DNA of 47,052 bases from Planctomycetota bacterium (GTDB taxonomy: Bacteria; Planctomycetota; GCA-002687715), in assembly GCA_002687715.1 (NCBI GenBank), contig NZBC01000084.1, positions 1-47,052 on the forward strand. Direction: 5' to 3'. Below, in pieces: positions 8,311 through 16,553 of this stretch. Position 1 is the stretch's first letter. The number at the start of each line of letters is the position of its first letter. Both the position numbers and the translations under genes were made by a program. The notes beneath the pieces are model-generated. The model worked only from the letters and a program-made list of their open reading frames with translations. It made no database searches and was not told the DNA's origin.

Positions 8311-11004
8311 ATGAACCGTTCAATGATGCTCATTACCCTCCTCGTGGCCGCCGTCGCCGCGCACTCGCTCGCTCAGAAGGTGCCGACCGAGGACGACTAC
8401 TACCCAGTGGAAACGCTGCCTCTTCCCAAGGGGATGGTGCTCGAGGTCAGTGGCATCGCCATGCTGTCCGACGGGCGCCCGCTCGTGTGCACGCGCCGGG
8501 GCGAGGTCTGGATCGTCGAGGACGCCTACGCCAAGGACCCGGCGAAGGCGACGTTCAAGCGCTTCGCGGATGGTCTGCAGGAGCCGCTCGGTCTGCTCGT
8601 GCACGAGGGCTGGATCTGGTTCGTGCAGCGGGGCGAGCTGTCGCGCATGCGCGACACCGACGGCGACGACATCGCAGACGAGTTCGAAACGGTCTGCGAC
8701 GACTGGCGCATCAGCGGCAACTACCACGAGTACAACTTCGGCCCGCGCATCGGCCCCGACGGCAAGCTCTGGATAACCACCAACAAGCCGTTCGGTGGCG
8801 AACCCTTCGGCCGGGCGGACTGGCGCGGATACGCCATCAGCATCGACCCCAAGACCAAGAGGATGACACCGGTCTCCTGCGGCCTGCGGTCGCCGGCGGG
8901 CGTCCAGAACAGTCCGTGGGGCGACGTCTTCTACACCGACAACCAGGGCGAATGGTGCGGCGCCAGCAAGTTGAGCCACCTCGAGCCCGGCGACTTCCAC
9001 GGTCACCCGTGGGGCGTCTTCTCGACCAAGAAGGACCTCTGGGGCTTCCACCAGCCCAAGCAGCCGCCCAACGGCAAGCGCATGCCGGAGGTCGGCGCGG
9101 AGATGCCCACGTTCAAGCTTCCGGCGGTGTGGTTCCCCTACGACAAGATGGGCAAATCGCCCGCCGGGTTCGTGTGGGACGACACTTCGGGCAAGTTCGG
9201 CCCGTTCGACGGCCAGCTCTTCGTCTCGGATCAACATCACGCATGGGTGTTCCGCACCAGCCTCGAGAAGGTCAACGGTCACTGGCAGGGCGCGTGCTAT
9301 CCGTTCCGGGGCGGGCTGCAATGCGGGGCCATCCGCGTCGCGTGGGGCAAGGACCGGAAGTACCTCTTCGTTGGTCAGACCCAACGCGGATGGGGCTCAC
9401 GCGGCGGCAAACCGTTTGGCATCCAGCGGATCTCGTGGACTGGCAAGGTCCCGTTCGAGATCCAGGCCATGACCGCGCAGAAGAGTGGCTTCGACCTCAC
9501 ATTCACCAAGCCCGTCGACGTCAAGTCCGCGTCCGACGTGAAGTCGTATCGCATGGAGAGCTACACGTATCTCCTGCACAGCTCGTACGGCAGCAAGGAG
9601 GTCGACAAGGGCACGCCGATCGTCAAGGCGGCGATGGTTTCGTCGGACGGCCGCCGCGTGCGGCTCACCGTCCAAGGTCTGCGCGCGGGCTATGTCCACG
9701 AGGTGCACCCAGCGGGCGTCCGCAGTAAGGGCGGCGCTCCCTTGCTGCACCCCCACGCGTATTACACGTTGATCAACATCCCGGGCGGTGCGTCGGCGCA
9801 GCCGCCGCGGAGGTCTGCTGGCCAGCCCCCGGCGAAGGCTCCGGACAAGGCTCCGGTCAAGGAACGGGCCGAGGTGCTGATCAAGATCGAGGACGAAGCT
9901 CCGATCCAGGACGAGGGCTTCGTCGACCTCTTCGACGGCAAGACCACCGACGGCTGGTTCAACCCCTACGAGTGGGGCCAGATCCAGGTCGAGAACGGCG
10001 AGATCCACCTCCGCGCCAACCGCAAGTTCTTCCTCACCACGAAGAAGACCTACTCCGACTTCATCCTCGAGGTCGATGTGAACGTCCCCAACGGCGGCAA
10101 CAGCGGCATCCAGTTCCGCAGCGAGTGGAAGAAGAACAAGGTCTTCGGCTACCAGGCCGAGGTCGACCCCAGCAAGCGCGCCTGGGCCGGCGGTATCTAC
10201 GACGAGGGCCGCCGCGCCTGGCTCGCCCCTCTCCGGGGCAAGCCGAAGGCGCAGGCCGCGTTCAAACCCGAGCAGTGGAATCGCTATCGCATTCATGCCG
10301 AAGGCGGCCGCCTCCGCGTCTGGGTCAACGACGTCCTCACATCCGACTACCGCGACGCCATGACGATCGAAGGCCACATCGCGCTGCAGCACCACGGCGA
10401 GAAGGGCAAGCTCTACCGGTTCCGCCGGGTCCGCCTCAAGGACCTTGGCAGACACCGGTGGCGCCCCCTCTTCGACGGCAAGACCCTGAGCGGTTGGCAC
10501 GCCCGACCCGGAGGCACCTGGAACGTCGAGAACGCGGCCATCGTCGGCCGCTCGCCGGCCGACGAGCGCCGCCACGGCCTCCTCGTCACTGACGCCATCT
10601 TCAAGGACTTCACCGTCCGGGCCCGGTTCAAGGTTCACACTGGCGACAGCGGCTTCTACTTCCGCATCAAGGAAGTCAAAGGCAACGTCTCGGCCAAGGG
10701 ATTCCAGGTCGAGATCGACACCAGCGAAGAGACCGGGGGCCTGTACGAAACCGGCGGACGCGCCTGGGTCAACAAACCCGCGAAGAGGTCCATCAGGGGC
10801 TACAAGTCCGACCGCTGGAACCAGCTCGAACTCCACGCCCACGCCGGGCACATCGTGGTCAAGATCAACGGCAAGGTGACGTCCGAACTGAAGAACGATC
10901 CCGGCCGGAAGGACGGGCACCTCGCGGTGCAGCTGCACGGCGGCCAGGCGATGCACGTCGAGTACAAGGACATCCAGGTCCTGGAGCGCGCGCCCGGGAA
11001 GTAG
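8311..11004 (+). CDS. secreted beta-propeller protein with two C-terminal DUF1080-like domains
   Basis: This 897-residue protein has a signal peptide ending near SLAQK and a strong ribosome site (GAGGAGA) before the ATG. Residues 30-400 resemble the glucose/sorbosone-dehydrogenase-like propeller typical of PVC secreted proteins (GIAMLSDGRPLVCTRRGEVW, FGPRIGPDGKLWIT, CGLRSPAGVQNS, GDVFYTDNQGEW). After a proline-lysine linker come two concanavalin-like DUF1080 (3-keto-disaccharide hydrolase family) domains: residues about 535-715 (FVDLFDGKTTDGWF, GNSGIQFRSEW) and about 720-893 (LFDGKTLSGWHARPGGTW, DSGFYFRIK). It probably acts with the upstream cytochrome on extracytoplasmic sugars, with oxidation feeding electrons to the hemes; that link is inference. 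Confidence 0.85.
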   Translation: MNRSMMLITLLVAAVAAHSLAQKVPTEDDYYPVETLPLPKGMVLEVSGIAMLSDGRPLVCTRRGEVWIVEDAYAKDPAKATFKRFADGLQEPLGLLVHEGWIWFVQRGELSRMRDTDGDDIADEFETVCDDWRISGNYHEYNFGPRIGPDGKLWITTNKPFGGEPFGRADWRGYAISIDPKTKRMTPVSCGLRSPAGVQNSPWGDVFYTDNQGEWCGASKLSHLEPGDFHGHPWGVFSTKKDLWGFHQPKQPPNGKRMPEVGAEMPTFKLPAVWFPYDKMGKSPAGFVWDDTSGKFGPFDGQLFVSDQHHAWVFRTSLEKVNGHWQGACYPFRGGLQCGAIRVAWGKDRKYLFVGQTQRGWGSRGGKPFGIQRISWTGKVPFEIQAMTAQKSGFDLTFTKPVDVKSASDVKSYRMESYTYLLHSSYGSKEVDKGTPIVKAAMVSSDGRRVRLTVQGLRAGYVHEVHPAGVRSKGGAPLLHPHAYYTLINIPGGASAQPPRRSAGQPPAKAPDKAPVKERAEVLIKIEDEAPIQDEGFVDLFDGKTTDGWFNPYEWGQIQVENGEIHLRANRKFFLTTKKTYSDFILEVDVNVPNGGNSGIQFRSEWKKNKVFGYQAEVDPSKRAWAGGIYDEGRRAWLAPLRGKPKAQAAFKPEQWNRYRIHAEGGRLRVWVNDVLTSDYRDAMTIEGHIALQHHGEKGKLYRFRRVRLKDLGRHRWRPLFDGKTLSGWHARPGGTWNVENAAIVGRSPADERRHGLLVTDAIFKDFTVRARFKVHTGDSGFYFRIKEVKGNVSAKGFQVEIDTSEETGGLYETGGRAWVNKPAKRSIRGYKSDRWNQLELHAHAGHIVVKINGKVTSELKNDPGRKDGHLAVQLHGGQAMHVEYKDIQVLERAPGK

Positions 11005-11052
11005 CGGGCCGCGGGAGCTCGCCAACGCTTCCCGGCCAGGGCTACCGACCCG

Positions 11053-11529
11053 CTAGAACGGACTGTCCTGCAGAAACGCCAGGATGCGCTGCCGCAGTCG
11101 CAGCGCGCCTTCCTTCCTCAAGAAGGCGTAGGGCGCGATCTGCCGCCCCTGGTCTCCTCGGATGACGAGTTGCCAGGGGTGGGGGCCTTCGGGGTTCCAG
11201 TCGTCGCGGCCGGCCACGACGGAGAGCTTCCACGTGCCCGAGGCGAAGGTGCTCCAGGCGACCGGGAGCCGGCCGAAGAGGACGTGCTTGACGCGGAGGT
11301 TGCCCGCGCGCTCCACGTGGAGTCGGACGTCGAGGAAGAGGATGGTCAGGCATGCGACGCCCAACAGCGCCGTGAGGACGCCGTAGGCGGGGTGGCCCAT
11401 CGCGCCGACTGCGAGTCCGAAGACCATAAAGCCCACCGCGCACAGGATCAGTGAGCTCTCGGCGGCTCGTTCCGTGACCGTGCGGACCAGAAGGACACGC
11501 CCGTTTCTCGCGTAGCTGAAGAATGCCAT
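11053..11529 (-). CDS. small membrane protein, unknown function
   Basis: This encodes 158 residues with a pair of hydrophobic segments at about 24-44 and 47-70 (LILCAVGFMVFGLAVGAMG, LLGVACLTILFLDV), followed by a soluble C-terminal region rich in Arg and Trp. No family is recognised. The ATG at 11529 is preceded by a good ribosome site (GGGAGG 7 bases upstream on the minus strand), which decides against the longer reading that starts at 11565. It is convergent with the propeller gene, 48 bp away. Confidence 0.65.
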   Translation of the reverse strand: MAFFSYARNGRVLLVRTVTERAAESSLILCAVGFMVFGLAVGAMGHPAYGVLTALLGVACLTILFLDVRLHVERAGNLRVKHVLFGRLPVAWSTFASGTWKLSVVAGRDDWNPEGPHPWQLVIRGDQGRQIAPYAFLRKEGALRLRQRILAFLQDSPF

Positions 11530-11653
11530 TGCAGCCTCCCCGGCGGCCGTCCCGCCGCTCGTCACTCCCTATCGGACGTGGCGTGGTCTCGGCTGGTCGA
11601 AAACCGGTCCACCCGGGTGTCTATACGGATTGGACACGAGGGCGGTTGGCGAC

Positions 11654-13147
11654 TTAGCGGGCGTCGATCCAGGGTTCGGCGGCGAGGATCGATGCTCCCG
11701 GCCGCAGGATCACGGGGAGTCCACCGTCTCGCGGCATGACACAGAGCCCGCGCGCGGGGTCGATGAACAGGACCTCGAAGCCGGAGGGGAGGAAGCGAGG
11801 CTGGAAGATGACCGGCGCCTCGGGGCCGTCGGCCGTCCTCACGAGCAGGTCGCGCGGCGGTTGTTCCGGGTCGCGGGACACATAGACGAGTCGGCCCGCG
11901 GACACGGGCCTGCCGCCGGATCCCGGAACGGGGAAGTGGCGAGAAGCGACTGCGCAGAGCACCCAGCTCGAGCCGGGATCGTCGACGAGCTCGATGTGGA
12001 GCGCCGGGCGAAACGTCGCCAAGACGGTCGGCGGGCGTTCGTCGTCCTTGAGGAGCGGCCCCACGCCGACGCGCAACGTGTCGGGGGTGTCGCCGGCATG
12101 AACGAACAGGAGCTGACGCTCCGCAACGTCCATGCGAGCGTTGCGCTGATCGGGGTCGAGTGTCCGCAGCGCGGAAGGGTCGAGGTCCCGGACCATCAGG
12201 CCCCGGCCGATGACTTGCGCGTCGCCGTCGCCCAGTTGGTTCGCGGGTCGCCTCCCCTCATCGAACCACGCGACCGTGAGGCCGAGCGGGTCGTTGACGA
12301 GGCGGTGCGGGGCTTCGGCGGCCGGTGAGACTTGCGCTCGTCCCGCGCGATCGCAGACGACGAGCTCGCGACCCCGTGACGTCTGCTCGAGGACCATCAC
12401 GCGGGTCGCGATCCCCGATGGCAGCGGGGTGGCATGGGGCGCGACGGACGCGAACACGGCTCCGGTCACGTCCATGACCCTCTGCACGAACGGGTCGTTT
12501 GCCGCACCGGCCACGGCCCCGCGAATGGTCACCAGCCACGCCCCATGCTGGAACAACGCGAGCCGCACGTGCGCCGGGCGTTCGCCGATGCGCCCGCGCT
12601 TCAGCGTGGCCACGACCCCGGTGATCCCGCGGGCCGGTAGTGGCGATCGCGAGCCGACGGTGTAGCCCCGCTCCTTGGTATACGCGGCGAGGCGTCCATC
12701 CAGCAGATCCTGCATCGTGGTGATCGCGGGGTCGGCGGTCCAGGGAGCGAGGTGGATCGACAGTTCGTACGACGTCGACGCGGGCGCTCCGTCGTCAGGC
12801 GCCAGTCGCCATGTTCGCTCCCGCCGCGTCGCGGTCCATCCCACGGGAAACTCGAGAGACAGCCGTGACGGCTCGAGCGCCTGACGCCGCTTCGACGCCG
12901 CCGGCGTCGGGAACAATGCCTCCAAGGTCGGATCGGTGGCGCCGCGCGCTCGCAACCACCTGCGTACCGCGGGTGTCCCCGGGAACGCGAGTCCGTGCTT
13001 GCGCGCCGACTCGCGCAGCGCCGAGGCGTCGACGTCGGCGCCGATCAGCTTCACCACGTCTCCGAGTCGCAGCGGTGTGAGGTCCTGCCCGGGCAGGACG
13101 GCCGCAACGGCCAGCGTCCAGATCAACGTCCCCCTCATGGGGCTCAT
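11654..13147 (-). CDS. secreted hypothetical protein
   Basis: This is a protein of about 497 residues with an N-terminal signal peptide (MRGTLIWTLAVAAVLPGQ). The middle part (about residues 100-240) contains a segment reminiscent of PsbP/DcrB-type folds (RLSLEFPVGWTATR, GITGVVATLKRGR, AWLVTIRGAV). The C-terminal half reads like short beta blades (VLEQTSRGRELVVCDRAG, RLVYVSRDPEQP, FEVLFIDPARGLCVM), perhaps a TolB/WD40-like propeller. I do not recognise a family and give no function. Start codons at 13147 and 13138 are both possible; the signal peptide fits either. Confidence 0.6.
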   Translation of the reverse strand: MSPMRGTLIWTLAVAAVLPGQDLTPLRLGDVVKLIGADVDASALRESARKHGLAFPGTPAVRRWLRARGATDPTLEALFPTPAASKRRQALEPSRLSLEFPVGWTATRRERTWRLAPDDGAPASTSYELSIHLAPWTADPAITTMQDLLDGRLAAYTKERGYTVGSRSPLPARGITGVVATLKRGRIGERPAHVRLALFQHGAWLVTIRGAVAGAANDPFVQRVMDVTGAVFASVAPHATPLPSGIATRVMVLEQTSRGRELVVCDRAGRAQVSPAAEAPHRLVNDPLGLTVAWFDEGRRPANQLGDGDAQVIGRGLMVRDLDPSALRTLDPDQRNARMDVAERQLLFVHAGDTPDTLRVGVGPLLKDDERPPTVLATFRPALHIELVDDPGSSWVLCAVASRHFPVPGSGGRPVSAGRLVYVSRDPEQPPRDLLVRTADGPEAPVIFQPRFLPSGFEVLFIDPARGLCVMPRDGGLPVILRPGASILAAEPWIDAR

Positions 13148-13228
13148 CCTACGGTGCCGAGACCTGTACCGGGAACCAGGGGGACACCTTGGGTCTCGCT
13201 GCAGCGCCCTACCGTCCTCGAGCGAACG

Positions 13229-15364
13229 TTACGGTTCGAGGTTGCTCGCCAGCCCGGTCACGCGCGCGCCGAGCGACACGATCCGGGCAGAGAGATCCCG
13301 CAGCGCGGCGGTCGCTGCTTTCGTATCGCCGTGGTCGAGGGCTTCGCGGATCGCCGGGAACACCAACGCGCCGTAGCCGTCGCTCGGATCGGTGGCGACC
13401 AACGGGTTGCGGAAGAACGGGCGGGACGGGAGGAGGTCGTCGGTGACGAGCGTACGGTTCACGCCGGCGATCGTTCGGTTGAGCAGCGCGACTGCGGCCG
13501 GATCGGGGTCGGACTTCGCCCGGGCCTCGCGCGCTGTGTTGAGTTCGGCTCCGGCCTCGGACAGCGCGCTGATCGCGTCTTCGAGGGGCTTCAGGTCGAG
13601 AGGACGTCCGGTGTCCGCGAGCTCGACGCCGAGCGCCTTCGTCTGGACGTCGAGCCAGCGCGCGAGCGCCACATAGTCGTGAGGGTTGATCGTCGAGCCC
13701 GCCGCCCGATGCAGGAGCACCGCAAGCAGGCGCGCCATCCTGGCATGGGTCGCGAAGCCCGGGTCGCCGTGGTGCTTCATCCAGCCGTAGGTGTCGAATC
13801 GTGAGTGGTAGACGCCGCACGGTCCGGACGAGGCGAGATCGATCACGGGGATGCAGTGCCGATGCAGAAACGCCGTGAAGTCGCTTCCGCCCCCCGGAGG
13901 GGACATCTCGAACCGCTGGACCGTCTCCAGCATCTTTCGCGGCGGGTCGGTGCGTTGGTCAGGGACCACGCGCAAGGTCCCGACGAGGAGGCGCTCGAGC
14001 TGTGGCGACGCGACGATGCCCAGCTCGGGGCCCGAGACCGCTGCGTCGACGTTGATGTACATCGATGCGCGCTCGTGGATCTGCTTGGCGAAGTGCTCGA
14101 CGTACTCGACGCTGCCGAACAGTCCGTATTCCTCTCCGTCGAACGAGCAGAACACGATGGTCCGCATCGACCGCTGGCCGCTGCGGGCGAGCTTGCCCAG
14201 GACCCGCGCCGATTCCAGCATCACGGCCGTGCCGCTGCACGGGTCGACGGCTCCGTGCACCCATGCGTCCCGATGGTTGCCCATCACGACCCACTGGTCG
14301 GGGTGGAGCGAGCCGCGCAAGTGCCCGATGACGTTCCAGATCTTCCTGATGCTCCAGTCGGACTGGATGCGAACGCGCGCCACGACCTTCTTGCTGCCAC
14401 CGAGGTGGTACGCGAAGGGGAGTCCTCCTTGCCAGCCGTCGGGGACCGGGCCGCCGCCGAGGCTCTTGAGAATCGGCTCCGCATCTTCCGCGGAGAGACA
14501 CGTCGTCGGGATGGAGGGCAGCGTCTCGACGTCCTCCCACGGGATGCGCTTGGCGTTCCCGAACGCCGGAATGCCCGGCGTGAGCGGGTCGCCCGGGCGT
14601 TGCGCGATGTCGAGAACGGAGCCGCGCTGCACGGCCGACCGAGGCCGCCATGGCCCGTCGGGGTACGGATCGCCGCGCATGTAGCCGTCGTCCGCCGGGT
14701 CGGAGTAGATGAGCAGTGCGGCGAGCCCGGCGGTAGCAGCGTTCTTGACCTTGGTGCCGCGGAATAGCCCCCCGTAGCGCGCAAGGCCGATCGCCCCGTC
14801 GAGGGCGATCCCCATGGCCTTCAGCCGGGCGAAGTCGTCCGACGTCGCCCGGTTCACGAAGACGATCCGGCTCGTCACGTCGCCGTCCGCGGAGAATGCA
14901 AGGTGCGGACGCAGCGCGATCGTCGTGTGGGTATCAAAGTCCTTGTCCGAGGGCTCTTCCTTGAGCGCGCACCGATAGGCGAACGGAGCGAGCAGCTCGA
15001 CCGTGACGTCGATCGGCCGCGGGATCGGCACCTCGTAGGTCTCGATACGGCTCTCCAGCCCGGCGCTGAGGAAACGCTGGTGGACGTACTCGGCCGACTT
15101 GAGGTCGTGCACGCTGCCCGCGTGGTGGGGCCGCGCCGCGAGGACCTTCATGCTCTCGTCGATGTGCTTCTTGTCGACGAGCCGCAGGATCTCCCGCTGG
15201 GTATCGTCCAGCGATCGCCCGAGGGTCGGGGAGATCCCGTACGCCTCCGGTGGAGGCGGTGGTGGCGGGGGCTTCGGGCCGGGATCGTCGGCCGACCCCG
15301 CGCATCCGGCGACGATGCCGAGCAGCAGGAGCAGCACGAGGCTCGAGCAGGAGCGGCGGATCAC
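13229..15364 (-). CDS. M28-family metallopeptidase lipoprotein (glutamate carboxypeptidase II-like)
   Basis: This 711-residue protein starts at a GTG (15364) just 4 bp after the stop of the upstream gene. A lipobox follows the signal (LLLLLGIVAGCAG), so it should be lipid-anchored. It has the layout of transferrin-receptor/GCPII proteins: a PA domain insert (about residues 130-290) within an M28 zinc peptidase. The two-zinc site is recognisable: H364 in GNHRDAW, Asp in GAVDPCSGTA, the EE pair in FDGEEYGLFGS, Asp in YINVDAAVSG and His in GVYHSRFDTY. A C-terminal helical dimerisation-like region follows (residues 590-711). It probably trims or degrades peptides outside the cytoplasm. A longer upstream reading is rejected because it would run into the preceding gene. 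Confidence 0.88.
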   Translation of the reverse strand: MIRRSCSSLVLLLLLGIVAGCAGSADDPGPKPPPPPPPPEAYGISPTLGRSLDDTQREILRLVDKKHIDESMKVLAARPHHAGSVHDLKSAEYVHQRFLSAGLESRIETYEVPIPRPIDVTVELLAPFAYRCALKEEPSDKDFDTHTTIALRPHLAFSADGDVTSRIVFVNRATSDDFARLKAMGIALDGAIGLARYGGLFRGTKVKNAATAGLAALLIYSDPADDGYMRGDPYPDGPWRPRSAVQRGSVLDIAQRPGDPLTPGIPAFGNAKRIPWEDVETLPSIPTTCLSAEDAEPILKSLGGGPVPDGWQGGLPFAYHLGGSKKVVARVRIQSDWSIRKIWNVIGHLRGSLHPDQWVVMGNHRDAWVHGAVDPCSGTAVMLESARVLGKLARSGQRSMRTIVFCSFDGEEYGLFGSVEYVEHFAKQIHERASMYINVDAAVSGPELGIVASPQLERLLVGTLRVVPDQRTDPPRKMLETVQRFEMSPPGGGSDFTAFLHRHCIPVIDLASSGPCGVYHSRFDTYGWMKHHGDPGFATHARMARLLAVLLHRAAGSTINPHDYVALARWLDVQTKALGVELADTGRPLDLKPLEDAISALSEAGAELNTAREARAKSDPDPAAVALLNRTIAGVNRTLVTDDLLPSRPFFRNPLVATDPSDGYGALVFPAIREALDHGDTKAATAALRDLSARIVSLGARVTGLASNLEP

Positions 15365-15368
15365 GGAG

Positions 15369-16520
15369 TCAGACCAGGAGCGTGCGGGCGACGCGTCCCT
15401 TGGCGAACCCGGCCTTGATACCGAACAGGTGACAGATCGTGGGCACCACATCGATAGTGTTGACGGACGAGCGGATCTTCTCCTTCCGCTTGAACGGTGG
15501 ACCGGCGCAAAGAAGTCCGACCCGGTTCGTCGAGGTGCTGCCGTCGTCGAACCCGAGACCGCCTTTGGGGGCCGCCTTGCGATTGCGTCCGTGATCGGAG
15601 ACGACGATGAGAGAGGTGTCGGCCTTCGACTTCGGGTCGGCCTGGATGGCATCCCACAGGGCACCGATGGCGGCGTCGACCCGGCCGAGGACCGCGAGGT
15701 AGTCGCGCTCACTGCGGCCGGCGATGGCGGCGTCCCGCAGTGCGACTCCACACATGCGGGGCCGCGCTCCCGTGACGAGGGCCTGGGCCGCGCGCAGCGC
15801 GCGGGCGTCGCCCGCGCCCGGACCGGCGTCGTCTTTCAAGGCGATCTCCGCGACCACGAACCGCTGCAAGGCCAGGAGTGCCGCGCCGCCAGGAGCGTTC
15901 GCGAGGGCGCCGGCCGCGTGTTTCTTGTCGAGACTCGCGAGCAAGCGCAGCAGCTCCTTCGCCTCGGCCTGATTGGCCGGTGCAGCCACGTCCATCTTCT
16001 TCAGCGCCTCCCGCAGAGGCCCGGAGACGACGGCGTCCGGCGAGAACGTCGATGGCCCGAACCGGGGCCCGTAGTCGACGTGATCGGAGTGACCCAGCAG
16101 CGTTTCGGAGCCGGTGCCGCTCGGGACGAACCACACGTCGGAAGCCGCGAGGCTCGCGTCCTTGCGAAGGTACTCGAAGATCGACGGGAACGGGCCGCGC
16201 AGATTGCGGGGGCGCGGATCTGCTTCCTCGACGACACCGGCGAACACACCTCGCTGCCCGATCTCCGGAGTCACGATCGGCACCTTGCAGGATGTCGACA
16301 GCGCGCCCAGCGCTCCGATTCGTCTGAGGTGCGGCGTGCGGTCCGCGTGCAGGAACGTGTCCCGGACCCGCACGCCTCCACCGAGCATGACCAGCACCAC
16401 CCGCTGATCGGCCCGCCCGGAGTCGCGGCCGAACGGGAGCATCGCGGCGGTGGCGGAGGTCGCCATCGCAGCGAGTGCCGTCCGGCGGCTGACGACGGGG
16501 GTCGTGCGGATTTGGCGCAT
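15369..16520 (-). CDS. exported alkaline-phosphatase-superfamily-like protein
   Basis: This encodes 383 residues with a twin-arginine-like leader (SRRTALAAMATSATAAM). The core looks like the alkaline phosphatase/sulfatase/phosphodiesterase superfamily: VVLVMLGGGVRVRDTF at the first strand, PHLRRIGALGALSTSCKV, then a C-terminal LIVVSDHGRNR with the metal-binding DH pair and STSTNRVGLLCAGPPF, VNTIDVVPTICHLFGI. The first-strand metal Asp, normally in a VDG- or DG-type motif, is replaced by GGG. Either the site is incomplete or the family differs (DUF1501 proteins are an alternative). It is translationally close to the M28 peptidase (4 bp), suggesting a shared extracytoplasmic task. Confidence 0.7.
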   Translation of the reverse strand: MRQIRTTPVVSRRTALAAMATSATAAMLPFGRDSGRADQRVVLVMLGGGVRVRDTFLHADRTPHLRRIGALGALSTSCKVPIVTPEIGQRGVFAGVVEEADPRPRNLRGPFPSIFEYLRKDASLAASDVWFVPSGTGSETLLGHSDHVDYGPRFGPSTFSPDAVVSGPLREALKKMDVAAPANQAEAKELLRLLASLDKKHAAGALANAPGGAALLALQRFVVAEIALKDDAGPGAGDARALRAAQALVTGARPRMCGVALRDAAIAGRSERDYLAVLGRVDAAIGALWDAIQADPKSKADTSLIVVSDHGRNRKAAPKGGLGFDDGSTSTNRVGLLCAGPPFKRKEKIRSSVNTIDVVPTICHLFGIKAGFAKGRVARTLLV

Positions 16521-16553
16521 GAGTCTGATGTTAACGCGACGACCCGGTTCGGA

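Noticed and set aside
15365..15751. N-terminal extension of the M28 peptidase
   Set aside because: The extension overlaps the alkaline-phosphatase-like gene and is Ser/Arg-rich; a lipobox follows directly after the GTG at 15364.
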